The notes beneath the pieces were generated by a model, which was not told where the DNA came from, searched no databases, and saw only the letters and a list, made by a program, of their open reading frames with translations. The translations under genes were made by a program, and so were the position numbers. DNA of 64,000 nucleotides, from positions 62,001-126,000 of the forward strand of contig JBBPTG010000071.1 in assembly GCA_038093975.1 (NCBI GenBank). Reading direction: 5' to 3'. Shown here piece after piece: positions 32,901 to 44,813 of this stretch. How positions within the stretch are numbered: position 1 is the first letter of the stretch; each line of letters begins with the position of its first letter. The stretch is from Chalciporus piperatus. Its lineage: Eukaryota > Basidiomycota > Agaricomycetes > Boletales > Boletaceae.

Positions 32901-35900
32901 CCTGTGGGATCAACTCGATGATGTTGGTCTCCTTCTCGTGGTTTGCTCGTATCACGAGGTCGTTGCCCCTCAAAGAGAAGTGCACCTGCGTAACATGCTT
33001 GGTATCTGGAGTGCATTTACCAATAGACCAAATGTGCCCACCTGATGTCCAGATATCAAACCTCGTGTCGAGAAAGCCATGTCTGGCATGTCACTGGGTA
33101 CAACGTCGACCACTTGCTGCAAGAGATGGTCGGTCACCTTTCGTATGAGGGACACTCTGATACGTACCTTGCCAAAGATGAGACAGAACACCGGATGACG
33201 TGAGATTGCATCTGGCAATCTCTTCAATGGTTTCCCGTCTACCAGAAGAGATCCATCAAGCAAGTTAAGGTGAACGATTTGTGAGCGCTGACTCTCGGTC
33301 GCTGCGGTCTCGCATGCGAGCCAACGTGCATTCGGGTGCTGCATTTGCTCCCACCTAGAACCGGGTCGGTATCTGGACCAAATTCCACAAATTGCACGGT
33401 CTATGCCCTCTTGTGTCGTATCAAGCTCTAGGATGTCGCTCAAGATATCCTCAAGAGCGAGGGAGAGACGTCGGTCTTGCTCAACGAGCAATTTGGAAAA
33501 CATGGAAAGAGTCGAGAGGTCGCTTGGGGTGTTGTCGTGCACATGGATAGCGCAGGAGAGCAGTGCCTCCACAGCTTCTGGTGATCGGAGGAGTTTTGGG
33601 ATGACAGCAGCATTGACATCAAAGGTACCGCGACAAATGGCGGCCATATCGTGCAAAAGCCAGCATAGTTCTGTATCATCGGGTGGGTTCGTAAGTTTCT
33701 CCGAGAGCTCCTGCACCCAGCTGAACGTCTTCTCCCGTACAATTTGAAGGAGTGAGACAGCCATCTCCGTAACGCCTTCATCCAGGCTCGATGCAAGTAG
33801 ACGGCCGATCAAGTACGAAATGGTGCTCATGGTCACTCCCTCCAGCCAGTTAGCCTCAACTGCTGTCACAAAGCTGTGGAGTTCTCCAAGAAGCGCATAG
33901 CAAAACGACGCCTCTTGTATATCCTGGTGCCAAATCATCTCCCCTGCATCATTGAGAGGGCCGACTTGAGCAGCTGCTTGAGCGAGCAAGCAGTGGATTT
34001 CCGGACGCCGGAAGCTCAGCGTCCGATCGCGAAGCTCTCGCAGGATGTTAAGCCATTGAAGCGAACCTCCACTCCGTAGATGTCCGAATGCGATGAATTC
34101 GTGGATAGAGAGCTCCTTGTGGCAGTCTACCTGGTTAGCCAAGACTTCGTTGGACGTATGAGAGGTGCCATTAAGGTATCTTTGCAGGTTATGGTAGGGC
34201 CCGATGTGCAGCTCATAGGTGCAGGAACGTTTGATACCGGCGCTACCCAGAGCATGCAAAATTGGAGTTCGAGAGCGGGTATCGCAGATATGAAACTGGA
34301 GGTCATTGCGTAGGCAAACCTCATCCTGCTGAGCAGGTATAGGCTGTACCTCCACGATGGGGGTCGCATACAAACCAAGGGAGACGAACGATCTCGGGTG
34401 CTTGACAAAGTAGGGATGTAGTGCACGGTATTCATGAAGCAAGACAGAGAGACTCTTTGAAGTGAGGGATGGGGGACAATGATCAAGAAGGAGGTGGAAC
34501 GTGGCAGAGCGCCACATGTTGAATGGCAGAGGTGGATCCAATTCGAATACAATGACCGCAGCGCGAAGTGGTTCGGTTGGCAACGGCCACATGTGCACCT
34601 CTATTTGCATCTTCCGGGTAGGTTTTTCAAGTTGGCACTTGTAGCACCGTGCCTCGTGATATTCTTCGCCGTCGTCATCGACCGCGAACTCGTGCTCGGC
34701 ATTCGCGGCAGCTTGTCGGAGCTCAGCACGCAGAGCATTGGCCTGCTCGAGCTCAGCAACTTTGAGCTCCACTTCGTGTTCTGCGGCCTCTTCAATTCGA
34801 GCCTTTAAAGCCTGATGACGCGAGGATTTGGCGTAGTATCGAACGGCGAAAGTGTGGGTAAAGACGCTCTCCGAAAAGACGGACCCATGATGGGAGCTAG
34901 CATGGCGACCGGAGAGATACAGGCATGCACAGCGAAGTCTGTGGACAGTCGCGCGCGTCCGAACCAGTAGATCCTCCAGTAAACTGATAGGAATTTCAGG
35001 GGTGTATTCGGCGAGCATTGGAATCGCTGTAACAGATAGTTTATCGAGGGCAATCCAAAGTTCGATCATTGTGAGGAGCATAATGGACAGATGCTCGGGG
35101 TGATTCGCATACGTTCGTTTCGCGCAAGAGGAATACTTGTTCGCGAGAATCTCGAGCTCCACACATGCTTCATCGACGTCCGTGATGCGAGTAACCCAAG
35201 CATCAATTCCCTGTTCAACTGCTTGCTCGACATCGTAGAGAGTGACATAGGGGTCGGCTCGGTATGCTTCTTCAAAGAATGTCCTATCTGCGTCCAAGAA
35301 ATCGTTGAGGGTGCCTCTCGGATGATGGTTAGGCTGGAAGTGAGTATTGGTAGGATGGGGGAGATGGTTTGAGAGAGAGTTACGGATGTAATCGCGACTG
35401 TCGAGGAGAGAGAGCCGGCTGTCCTGAACGATGTCGAGATGGGAAGGGTCCCAAGATGGGGATGCACGTTGGGCATCCTGCACATCTTTCCACCTGTTCT
35501 CAAGGACTGATCGAACCCTGTCACATATCTGCAGCGCCGTGGATGAGAGCCATTCGGGTGCGGAGGAACCAAGCTTCGCTAAGCGTCGGCCGATTTTGGT
35601 CGACATGCAGTGGAGGATGTTGTTGGAAAGGTCCGTATCAATGACTTTCTCGGCGAGATTGCACGCGAAGAAAAGCATGAATTCCTTGTAGGAATCGAGG
35701 CCAAGAGCAGACCGCTCGAGAGATGTCTGCAAAACAACTTTGATGAGAAGCCAGAGGCTTGACCGCCGCCAGGGGGATGAGGAGTTGTTGCCAACTACAT
35801 CGTCACCCACGCGTTTGCTAATCCGATCTATCTCAGCGGGGCGACCGACTGCGCGTAAGATGCCGGTGAGTAATTCGGTGGTGTAACGAGGATGAGTAGT

Positions 35901-36462
35901 TGCAGCAACATCGAGGACGTCTTCATGCATATGGGATAGGAAGTTTGAGAGTTCGGATGTGAACGTCGCATCCCCGAAAACGTCGTTGGGAATCTCGATG
36001 GCAGGGCCAGGATACGAACAGATAAGTTTTCCTCTCGCAGCCATGACGGCGCCAGCCTTCGGAGACACTTCCATGGACTCGCAAAGTGTTGCGTGCTCTT
36101 GTTTCCTGAAGATAACCCCCGCGTTCTGGGCACGAATGAGAAACGTAAGGATGTCTGTATCTTGTCAGTTATGGGATTACGACGGAGCTGAGAACACTAC
36201 CTCCGGTTCTCATTCCGCTGAGCTGCGACATAACTCGATGATGTTCCAATCTTTCGAACTGGATGGCGGCGTGGAGATTTTCGAGCATTCTTGTGATTTT
36301 GTTCCACTGGGGCACATTGGCGCTGCTGATGTGTTCGGTATAAGCACGGGCAGCAGCGCAAACTGCCTCAGTCAAAGAGGAATCGTTGCGAACTGTGTAA
36401 TCATCCCCGTCCGGGAGACGGAGAGGACAGAACACGTGAGTAACTATGTACTCCAGAGGCAT
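26957..36462 (-). CDS. giant DUF6606/DUF3638/DUF3645 protein (annotated elsewhere as ubiquitinyl-hydrolase-like)
   Basis: About 3,100 residues in five or so large exons. The start is ATG 36462 (MPLEYIVTHVFCPLRLPDGD), which matches the family N-terminus. It continues with RAQNAGVIFRK and then MAARGKLICSYPGPAI (DUF6606). The middle of the gene (about 33,000-36,000) is long helical sequence. DUF3638 follows, with a Walker-A-like MGEGKSSVIVP (codons about 30160-30195) and a Walker-B-like LDESDEIL (about 29785-29805), a helicase-style NTPase pair. DUF3645 comes after it, and the C-terminus ends at 26957 with FEGEFNLVSAVVVL. Databases often call this family ubiquitinyl hydrolase, but I see no Cys protease motif. 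The real activity is unknown to me. Confidence 0.85.
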
Positions 36463-36989
36463 CTTTTGAATGAGCAAGAGTGGACAGTCGGAATAAGTGA
36501 TAAACTCGGTTGAGTGAGACTCGAGGGAGGGCGAACAGCGGCAGAGAAAGAGGCCAAAATATAACGATACCAAATCATTTTCTGTGGTGGAAAATTGTCG
36601 CAAGCTGGTGTCCAGATTGAGCTGAATGGAGTCGCACAGCGGAAGGTAGGAGACTCGGCATGCGATTCAACATAGGAAGCAACTACGGGTGTGGATCGTG
36701 AAGTTCTTCTGACTGTATTTGGGGGTGCGGGATTGAACCTACAAGTAACAGATTCATCACAGAAGAAGTTCAAGTTATCTGCGAATCGGAAGGGACTCAC
36801 ATGAATGTCAGTGGTCAACGTGCTACTGTAACCTTGAATTCGAATGCGTCTAGCCTCGACCCGCATATGCGCTTGAGTCCTTCAGAGTCGCTGGATCACG
36901 ATTAATTTGATACCTCGAGTCTGAAAAGGACCGTCGGTGGCAGTGGCAACACGAACTACGAAGGCTTGAAGTTTATGCCCCATGAAAAT

Positions 36990-37001
36990 CGGACATGTCC
37001 G
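36990..37001. promoter_or_regulatory. CGGN6CCG palindrome upstream of the giant DUF3638 gene
   Basis: The same 12-bp palindrome as at 15948, about 530 bp before the giant gene's start. Two identical long palindromes in non-coding DNA of one window are unlikely by chance. Confidence 0.35.
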
Positions 37002-37035
37002 CGAAGTAGTTGGGCTACTAGCGAATCTAACAGAT

Positions 37036-37090
37036 GATCAACTATCATCAACTATCAACTAATCAACTAATCAACTAATCAACTAACTAA
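37036..37090. repeat. short tandem repeat, about 7-8-bp ATCAACTA unit
   Basis: About seven slightly irregular copies of ATCAACT/ATCAACTA in a row, directly visible. Confidence 0.85.
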
Positions 37091-37267
37091 CGCGCGACGA
37101 AAAAAGCACATGACCTACCCGGCGCTTATTTCGCTTGCGTCGGCAAAGGCCCAAACCATGTGGTTTTTCCTTTTTGGGCTCTCTCGCGCACTCGAGCACT
37201 CGCGCACACAGTGCTTCCTTTTCGGGCTGTCTGGGGCATTGCAAAGCACAAGCCCACTGCCCAACCT

Positions 37268-37308
37268 CTTCTCTCCCTCTCTCCCTCTCTCCCTCTCTCC
37301 CTCTCTAC
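37268..37308. repeat. TCTCCCTC microsatellite
   Basis: Five consecutive near-perfect 8-bp pyrimidine units. Confidence 0.85.
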
Positions 37309-37738
37309 TCCTCCTGCTCATTTGTCTCATTGTATACGCGATCCACAGCGTTAAGTGGTGCCTCGGGTCATTACCTAAGATTTCCTTTTCATTTCCCTCG
37401 ACACCTTTAGAGGAGCCCCTAGGAAGGGCAGATTTGTGTCTTGGCTACATACTGATTTTCGCAGTCCTCTCACTTGAGAGTGATTAGTCCACACTGGGGT
37501 CGTGCCTGGTTTGTGAAGGACGACTGGGAGCCACTGTGGTCGCGCAGTCCCAGGCTGAGTCTACGTAGCATCACGGTAGTTTGAAATAGTGATTTTCTTT
37601 GCTTACTGTTAGGATAGTCCAGATCGGTGATTGACTGGATATCCGCCAGGAAGTGGTAGATAGGTCGCTGAGAGACCTGGACCCCTGGTTTTACTACGGC
37701 CTTTTTTTTTTACGTATACATCAATATTAGATAGAATC

Positions 37739-39761
37739 ATGTCAACTCCTCCAACCTCGCCACAACGTGCACAAAATGCTGGTCGCCAAGCTGAGCGGGA
37801 TCAACGTGTTTTGGGTTCCCCACCATTCCATCGGCAGCCATATCGGCAACCTCCTTCACCTCCACATAATGCACCTGCTGCATTGCTGGTAAGTATTTCA
37901 TCTGGCTATTTTGTATTATCATATTTTAATTATGCTTGCATAGAACTATCCTCCCATCCCAATACACCAGTATCCCGGATTACCCCGCAATTCAATAGAG
38001 CATCATGAGGTTCAACGTGCATGGCGTGCTCATCATCCTCAGCCTGATGGTCCACAATTTCCGCCACCACCCATGCAACCAGCATATGGTGGAGGCCGTG
38101 TAAATTATCATCAAAACCTGATGGAAAATTTTCAGCATGCACATGAGGAACGTGTTCGAAACTGTAATGCTAGGCGTAGGCAGCAATCTCCAAATCCACC
38201 CAACTTCGCTGTTGAACAGGGGCAGCATCATGTCGAATTGGAGCGTATTCGCCAACAGCAACGTTTGCAACAGCAAGTAGTTTCTCAGGAAAATGTTCAG
38301 CGACAGGTGCATGGACAAGCAGTAGTGGAGCGTGAAAGAGTTCATCAGCAAATAGGATTGGAGGAAGCAATTCAATTGCAACGGAATCGAGAACAAAATG
38401 AACAGCAATTAGTACGAGATGCACTTTATAGAGAGGACGATCAGCTCTCTCAAGAGCAATACCTGGAGGATCGTGCTCGGAACAGAGGACAGCCTGGGCC
38501 TGCTCCCGGACCTCCAGACTCTGATGATAGTAGTTCAAGTTCCGACTCTGATGATGATGGCCATAACAATAGGCCATTATTTCCTCCACCTGGCAACAAT
38601 CCTCCACCTGTTCGACTACCTCCTGGTGGACAATCATATGCTGAGCCTATACAAACCCATTATCTTGGCCCTATGAATGTAGAATGTCCTAACTGTCATG
38701 CCTTGCATTTTGACTGTGAAAAGCTTAGCAAGTCTACACGTGCTCGAAAGCTATTTGGAATGTGCTGCTTGGAGGGAAAAGTGCGGCTTCGTCCACTTCC
38801 TGAGTGGCCACAGGAGCTTCAGAGGCTATATCAAAACAATCGGGAGTTTGTCAACAATATACGCCAATATAACAATACATTCGCATTCACTTCTGTTGGA
38901 GTTGAGGTTGATCGTCATACTGTTCAAGGTCCTGGCCCAGCTGCATTTCGTATCCATGGAGGGCTTTATCATTTGATGGGCAGTTTATTGCCGAATGAAA
39001 ATGAAGCTCCGACCTTTGCACAGCTGTACATTCATGATCCCATTGAGGCAGCAATAATTCGTCGAGAACGCAATCGTAATCTTGATGAAAATGTCTTACG
39101 AGAGTTGAATGACATGTTGACAAATCATCATCCCTATGTCAATGTGTTCCAACAAGCTTATCGGGTCCTAAATCATAGACTGGGTCAGGGAGGCAATCAA
39201 ACTGATCTCCGTGTACGGTTGCACTACAATGAGGCAACAGATGCAAGAAGATACAATCTGCCAACTGTCAATGAGATTGCTGCTGTAATTCCTGGGGATG
39301 GCACAGAAGTTGTAAATGAAAATCGTGATATCATTGTGCGTCTTGAAGGAGGTGGCTTACGACGATTTAGCCATCTTCATCGTGCTTACTCCACATTACA
39401 TTATGTTCTACTATTTCCAAAAGGTGAACATGGCTGGCACCTTGGCCTGGAGATGCATCAAGAGGAGGGCAGCCGAAATCGCTCAAAACATCTCACACAA
39501 ATTCTTTATTATGCATATCGCATTCATGTTCGTCCACCCCACATTGAGCCAAGGAATCTCTTCTATGGTGCCCGATTATTCCAGCAATATATTTGTGATG
39601 CTTGGGCTTCTGTAGAGCAATCTAATCTCTTTTGGGTTGTCAACCATCAAAAAGAAATCCGTGCAGATCTTTACAGTGGTTTAAGAGATCGTGTCGCACA
39701 GAATCCTAATGTCAATCTTCAAGATACTGGCCGCAGTATTGTTCTACCCTCTTCCCAGTAA
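37739..39761 (+). mobile_element. truncated Helitron Rep/helicase gene (Helitron-like N-terminal domain only)
   Basis: Exons 37739-37888 and 37944-39761 give 655 residues. A Pro-rich and then Gln/Glu-rich N-terminus leads to a zinc-type segment (VECPNCHALHFDCEKLSK) and the Helitron-like N-terminal/Rep region: HYVLLFPKGEHGWHLGL, then YAYRIHVRPPHIEPRNL, then LFQQYICDAWASVEQSNLFW and RADLYSGLRDRV. The frame stops at GRSIVLPSSQ, where intact proteins continue for more than 1,000 residues into the rest of Rep and the Pif1-like helicase. None of that follows; a LINE end starts about 170 bp later. This is a broken element, although the remaining frame has no internal stop. Helitron termini were not found. 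Confidence 0.8.
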
Positions 39762-39934
39762 ATATAGTATATACAGAGGTGCTTAGGAATGTACTGAATG
39801 ACTGAATTGTTATTTTTTCTCTTTGCATATTTGTAGATATGCTACACTAATATATGAAAAATTTGCTGCCTGCTGCCTGTGCCAACGGCACAACGGGTGA
39901 AAGCTAGTAGCATACAAATGGACGATCCTCGTTC
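39762..39934. other. remnant sequence between Helitron fragment and LINE tail
   Basis: 173 bp without coding features, probably leftover Helitron or flank sequence at the insertion or deletion junction. Confidence 0.3.
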
Positions 39935-40446
39935 TTTTTTTTTTTTGGACAAGCGATTTTATTGGGTAGCCACTGACAAGTCTAGCTCTACTCAATACGC
40001 TAAGGCGGGTTCCACCATGGTGGTTCCCGGTCCGAGGAAAAATGCTCTTACGCACACCCTGAGATTCAGGGGGTGTGGGACTCGTGGACTGCCTGGTTTC
40101 CCCGGTTCAAAATGGGGGTCCTGTGCAGTTTGATACCCACTAAAACCTCTAAGTTTGTTGCCCAATCCTGGGGTATGGATTCTGGGTGTTGTAGTATTTT
40201 TGACCACGTCTTTTTTACCCTAGACGTGGTTTTGGTATTCCTTCTATTTTTAGCTAATCTTCGGTCGATATCGATCCTTTGGTGTATCTTATCTTCCCAT
40301 CTTGTTATTATTGTTTGTTTGGTTAAGTGTTTGTTTCCTATAACTCTTCTGCATCTTATCGACCAAATCATATGGGCTGATTCCGTTATCAGTATTCTTT
40401 GTAGGCGTATGTTTGATGTGTCGTTCTGGTTCGGTTGACCATTCTC

Positions 40447-41050
40447 TGTTACGAACGCTCAGTTCCTTATCCTAGTCTTTCCTAGACTTCACTACGCTTA
40501 CTACGTTTCTCTTTCACTTTTGGACTTAGTCGCTTTCTCCCCCTTTTCTGTTATCTTATCTTATCAAGATCACATCACGTGACCTGCTGACATCAGCTAG
40601 GTCTAGCCGTTCGCTTACGTAACGTGGCTGTGTGTGGCTGTGCATCTTCCCCACTGTTCATGACTCATACCGAGTCACCATGACTCAGACTCTTAATGAC
40701 TCATTATGACTCACCGTGACTCATACTGACTCACGCTGACTCATCTCGCTTCCTAGTCATATACGCTATTGGCTGTTACTCGCCATGACTCATATCTAGT
40801 CATACCTAGTCATATAGTTAAGGTTTAGCCACAACATGTACAAACACTGTCAATAGTATATAAACCCGGGTTGACAAGCACTGGACTCCCCAGTCTTGTT
40901 CTCCTGGAGTTTCCTCTTCTTTAACTTCATGGGCCAAGCGCTCCTGCTTGCCTAGTCTGATCCTCAGCTCTAGTTACTGAGTTGATGTGGTTTCGCTAGG
41001 GCATGTTGTCTGATGATAGCGCTAGCTCTTGATTGAGTTGAGTCGTTTCA
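40447..41050 (+). repeat. solo LTR, family C, with target-site duplication
   Basis: 604 bp beginning TGTTACGAACG and ending GTCGTTTCA, flanked by the 5-bp duplication TTCTC (40442-40446 and 41051-41055). Removing it reconnects the LINE reading frame in phase. It contains eight TGACTCA heptamers (40661-40785) and a TATATAA box at 40857-40863. The last 18 codons of the reading frame that ends at 40996 are LTR sequence, not LINE. Confidence 0.85.
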
Positions 41051-41655
41051 TTCTCGTTCCATGGTGTGAGCGAGCCAGCTCCGAGGATCTGGCTTATCGA
41101 GGGTTGTGTCCACTCCTCTAGGTTCCCAGGCCATATTTGTTTGACCGCCACCCATATTGTTATTCGTTCTGGGCTCGGGCATTTGGTTAGGATGTGTTCG
41201 AGGGATTCTACTGGGTCGTCGCAGAGTGAGCATTTTGTTCGTTGTTTGTATCCTGGTATTGATGACCAGTAGTTCCCTATTCGTAGTGTGCCGTTCATTG
41301 CTCTATATATGAAGGCTTGGATTGGTCGTTGGATGTCTGGGTGTCTGATGTTTCTCCAAAGAGTTGTGTCTGTTTCCAGTGAGTTCGTGTGTTCTTTTAA
41401 TCTGTGTCTTGTGATGTCTAGGTTCATTAGCGTTGTTCTGGTGTACGTGTGTAGGTTCAATTGTGATATCGCTTGGTATGCTGTTGCTTGTGTTATGGTA
41501 GCTAACCTTGCTTCTTTGGCACTGAAGTTTTCGGGGACGGATAGGTCGATCTCGTCATGTCTTTCTTTTCTTGCCCCTTCGTTTGCGAGGCGGTCTGCTC
41601 CCTCGTTTCCTTGGTTTCCGTTATGACCTTTAATCCATTGGAAGGAGGTGGGTGC

Positions 41656-42126
41656 TGTTACGCTTGTACCGGGTAGGTCAAAGCGTAGACATAAAAGCCT
41701 AGTCAAAGACAAGGATTTCAAAGGTAGCCTAACGATGGGATGTCCACGTTGAGGCCTAGCGTCCGTTCAAGAGTGGGACGGTGACTCTCAGAGGGTTCAA
41801 AGGAAGCGAGGAATGACCAAGCTAGATTGCGTAGGTCTAAGTTAAGGTTACAAGAGGAAACTCGAGGGTTTATATAAGTGAAGAAACAAGTTAAGGGTAG
41901 GCATAGAACAAGGTAGAATATGTAAGAACAAGTCATGACGAATAGGAATGAGTCATGCTCGGTAAGCATGTGAGTCAGCGATGACGAAGCGTGGAAGGTG
42001 AAAGAACATTAAGGAATGTTCGCTGACTAAAGCAAGGTAAGAGATAGAAGGCCTAGGCAGGACTCGAACCAGCGACTAGGACTTAGTACAAGGTAATGGG
42101 AAAGGAAAGAACGAATGATCATAACA
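41656..42126 (-). repeat. solo LTR, family A (same family as the gypsy element), with target-site duplication
   Basis: 471 bp, on the plus strand TGTTACGCTTG to GATCATAACA, flanked by GGTGC on both sides (41651-41655 and 42127-42131). It is inverted relative to the gypsy LTRs at 44345 and 51868 and clearly the same family. It splits the LINE RNase H domain. Confidence 0.88.
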
Positions 42127-43245
42127 GGTGCTGTCCTTGTTCTTAGGGTGTATGCTGCTTTTTGGAACCATTCTTTATTACTTATGTTGATCCATCCTAT
42201 GTCTTCCCATTCTTTTAGGTGTTTTGTGAGTCCGTCTATTGCGTACATCGAGTCAGAAATTATTGTGAGTGGTTTGGTCGGTTCACAAAATTTCTAGTGC
42301 AGCGGTGATCGCTGCTATTTCACCTGTCTGGTTAGATTGGTTTTGTCCAGGGACTCTGATAGATTTGTTTTTAGGGTGGTTATCTCCGAGCCATACTCCT
42401 GCTCCGCATTTCACATCCATTTTCCTGTTGTTTATGCTCGATCCGTCCGTGTATATTATTACTGTCTCAGCTGCTTCCCCTCTTTCAGTTTGGGTTTTTT
42501 GGATACGGTGTGCTGGTTCTTGTGTCATGGTCTTAGTCGGTTGTAGTATTCGAAAACATTCATTTAAGGAGTTCCTTGCTGTTATCGTCGGATCGAAGGT
42601 TATTTCGTCTCCTTTGCTTAGTCGTGCTCTGTGGTTTTTCTCTTTCCGTCTATGTGTTAGTGTGAGTTCATCTTTTGGGGCGGTGGTGTATGGGTCGTAC
42701 TTAGGGTCTAGGCTCCCTGTTATGTTCCTCGCTAGGGTTGCGCATCGGTGTGGGTTGGTGCATCCTTTCCGATGGTCTCTTCTACATTGTTTGCACTCAC
42801 AGCTTGCTTGTGGTATGTGCTTTGAGTCCAGGTGAGTTAGTCTTTTACATATTCTTGTTCAGTCTTTGACTCTTTCTGCCCGGTGAGTCGTTTTCAGGCA
42901 GGCGGTTTTTGTCTTATGGTATAATCGGAGGGGAACGCCTATGTGATACCACGCTGGTAATTGTCGTTTTAGTGCTTTAGATAACTTAAGTGGGGCGAAC
43001 GTGAGGTTCCATCTGTTCGCGGTTTTCAGCAATGAGATTACTGGTCGTGGGATTTGTTTTTTGGTTCTCGGTTGACGGCCTGAAGGTTGTAGGGTCGTTA
43101 AGAATGTGTTTATGTCTTTCGGGTTTCTTATACCTTCTTTTTGCACGCAGTTTATTATAGCGTCTGTTGCAAAGATCCATGTGGGACGTTTCGTGGTATC
43201 GCCGAGGTACGTTTTTAGCCATACAATGTCGATCACCTGGTTCCT

Positions 43246-43574
43246 CAGCAGACACAATTGTCACCCTCCCACGCAAATAGTCACATATGATACCACTCGC
43301 CAACAATTACCATTTCAATCACTATGGCTCCGTGAAAGTTGAAGATGATCAGTAAATACGCTTATCAGACCTTACTATGGTAGTTATTATAGAACTTTAT
43401 AGTACTCAATATCGCTTTCAAAAAGCTATATAGTAATCTGAGAGTTCCCATAGTACTTTATAAGTGCTCTATGTCACTTGCAGAATAATATATAGTAATA
43501 TAGAAGGTCCTATAGCAACCATAGCTCTATATAGATAAGACCCCTTCTATATAGGGAAATGGTTTTTCCTGATG
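43246..43574. repeat. AT-rich insert in the LINE (possible MITE)
   Basis: About 329 bp much richer in A+T than the surrounding LINE, with many TATAG/CTATA words. LINE coding text resumes on either side (NLDA on the left in minus orientation, RNQVIDIVWLK on the right). Ends share only a weak CA(G/T)CAG, so the class is undecided. Confidence 0.5.
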
Positions 43575-44208
43575 CTGGCGTCTAGGTTCAGTAGGTTTAT
43601 TCCTCCTTCCGTTCGGGCTTATGTAGATGGTTCAGGCTTAGGCCTGGTGAGATGCGTTCCCCGTTCCATAGGAAGTTTCTTATTATTCTTTGTAGGGTTT
43701 GCCTAATTTGGTTCGGCATTCCTTGTGCTTTCGTTAGGAACTGGGTCATTCCGCCTACTATCATTTGTATAATCAGTCTCTTTGCATCGAGCGTTGGGTG
43801 TGATGTATTCCATCTGTCTAGGGAGTCTTTTACTTTGTTGATTGTTATCGTCCATGTTTGTGCTTGATCTAAGTTATTGCCTATCTATGCTCCAAGGATT
43901 CTGGTTGGGTGACTGTCTTTAGTGATTCTTATTCCGTCTCTGAGTGGTGTATCGTCTGGGTGGAGTTTTTGTGTTTGGGCTACACGGTCCCGATGGTGTT
44001 TGGTCCCTATTGGTATTATTTCTGTTTTCTCTATGTTGAATTTCGCTCCAGATGCTATGCACCATTTGTTTAGTATCTTTTCGAGATTATCGTATTTATC
44101 TGATTCTGATAGGTATACCGTTGTGTCATCTGCGTATAGGTATACCGTTGTGTCATCTGCGTATAGGTTGACTATGATTTTTGATTTCACGTGGGGATGT
44201 TGAAGCCC

Positions 44209-44344
44209 TGTTACGATCACTACCTGCCCCTATCCTTTTCCCTTGTCTCCGTCTCTCCCCGAGTCCTTCCTTGACTTCCCCGAGTCCTTCCTATCACCTA
44301 GACGCTTGATCTACTTCATTGATCCCTTATCCGCAGTCGGATCT
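44209..44344 (+). repeat. 5' fragment of an LTR, family B
   Basis: 136 bp beginning TGTTACGATCACTACCTGCCC, closely matching the first part of the solo LTR at 47231, and cut off at GGATCT where the gypsy 5' LTR begins. Confidence 0.8.
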
Positions 44345-44813
44345 TGTTACGATCGCCCTATTCTTTCCTCTTCTTTCCTTGTACTAAGTTCTAGTCGCTG
44401 GTTCGAGTCCTGCCTAGGCCTCTTATTTCTTGCTTGCTTTAGTCAGCGGATGTTCTTCGATGTTCTTTCACATTCCATGCTTCGTCATCGCTGACTTGTA
44501 CACTTACCAAGCATGACTCATTCCTATTCGTCATAGCTTGTTCTTACACATTCCGACCAGTTCCATGCCTGCCCTTAACTCGTTCCTCTACTTATATAAA
44601 CCCTCGAGTTTCCTCCTGTAACTTTAACTTAGACCTACGCAATCTAGCTTGGTCATTCCTCGCTTCCTTTGAACCCTCTGAGAGTCACCGTCCCACTCTT
44701 GAACGGACGCTAGGCCTTAACGTGGACATCCCATCGTTAGGCTACCTTTGAAACCCTTGTCCTTGACTAGGCTTTTGTGTCTACGCTTTGACCTACCCGG
44801 TACAAGCGTAACA
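44345..44813 (+). repeat. 5' LTR of the gypsy element
   Basis: 469 bp, TGTTACGATCGCC to CAAGCGTAACA, with a TATATAA box at 44593-44599. It is homologous to 51868-52332 and to the inverted solo copy at 41656-42126. Confidence 0.88.

Larger units (their letters stand above)
36463..37738. other. intergenic region marking the border to the repeat-rich half
   Basis: 1.28 kb. It holds the promoter of the giant gene, a tandem ATCAACTA-type repeat (37036-37090), a TCTCCCTC microsatellite (37268-37308), and then the left flank of the Helitron gene with a T-run near 37703. Long frames here are products of the low-complexity runs. Confidence 0.5.
39935..44208 (-). mobile_element. LINE retrotransposon (RT + RNase H), 5'-truncated, with three nested insertions
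   Basis: The minus strand reads, from the 5' side: reverse transcriptase with the YADD catalytic box (near 44110-44170), IVWLKTYLGDTTKRPTWIF, RNase H in two parts (IIYTDGSSINNR at about 42450, FQWIKGHNGNQGNEGADRLA at about 41600), a zinc-type CSLCDDPVESLEHILTKC and a C-terminal EVLVGIKL ending at 40066. A 12-T run at 39935-39946 is the poly-A tail on this strand. The reading is split by a solo LTR (40447-41050), another (41656-42126) and an AT-rich insert (43246-43574). The 5' half, including the endonuclease, is missing; an LTR fragment abuts at 44209. This looks like the Tad/I-type clade with encoded RNase H. Confidence 0.82.

Noticed and set aside
37110..37487. Leucine/serine-rich plus-strand frame resembling a membrane protein
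   Set aside because: Most of it is translation of the TCTCCCTC microsatellite.
40660..40785. TGACTCA run read as a CRISPR-like or simple tandem array
   Set aside because: Spacing is irregular and the region lies within a bounded LTR; promoter sites explain it better.
42115..42835. Plus-strand hydrophobic frames opposite the LINE
   Set aside because: Antisense of LINE RNase H and connector coding sequence.
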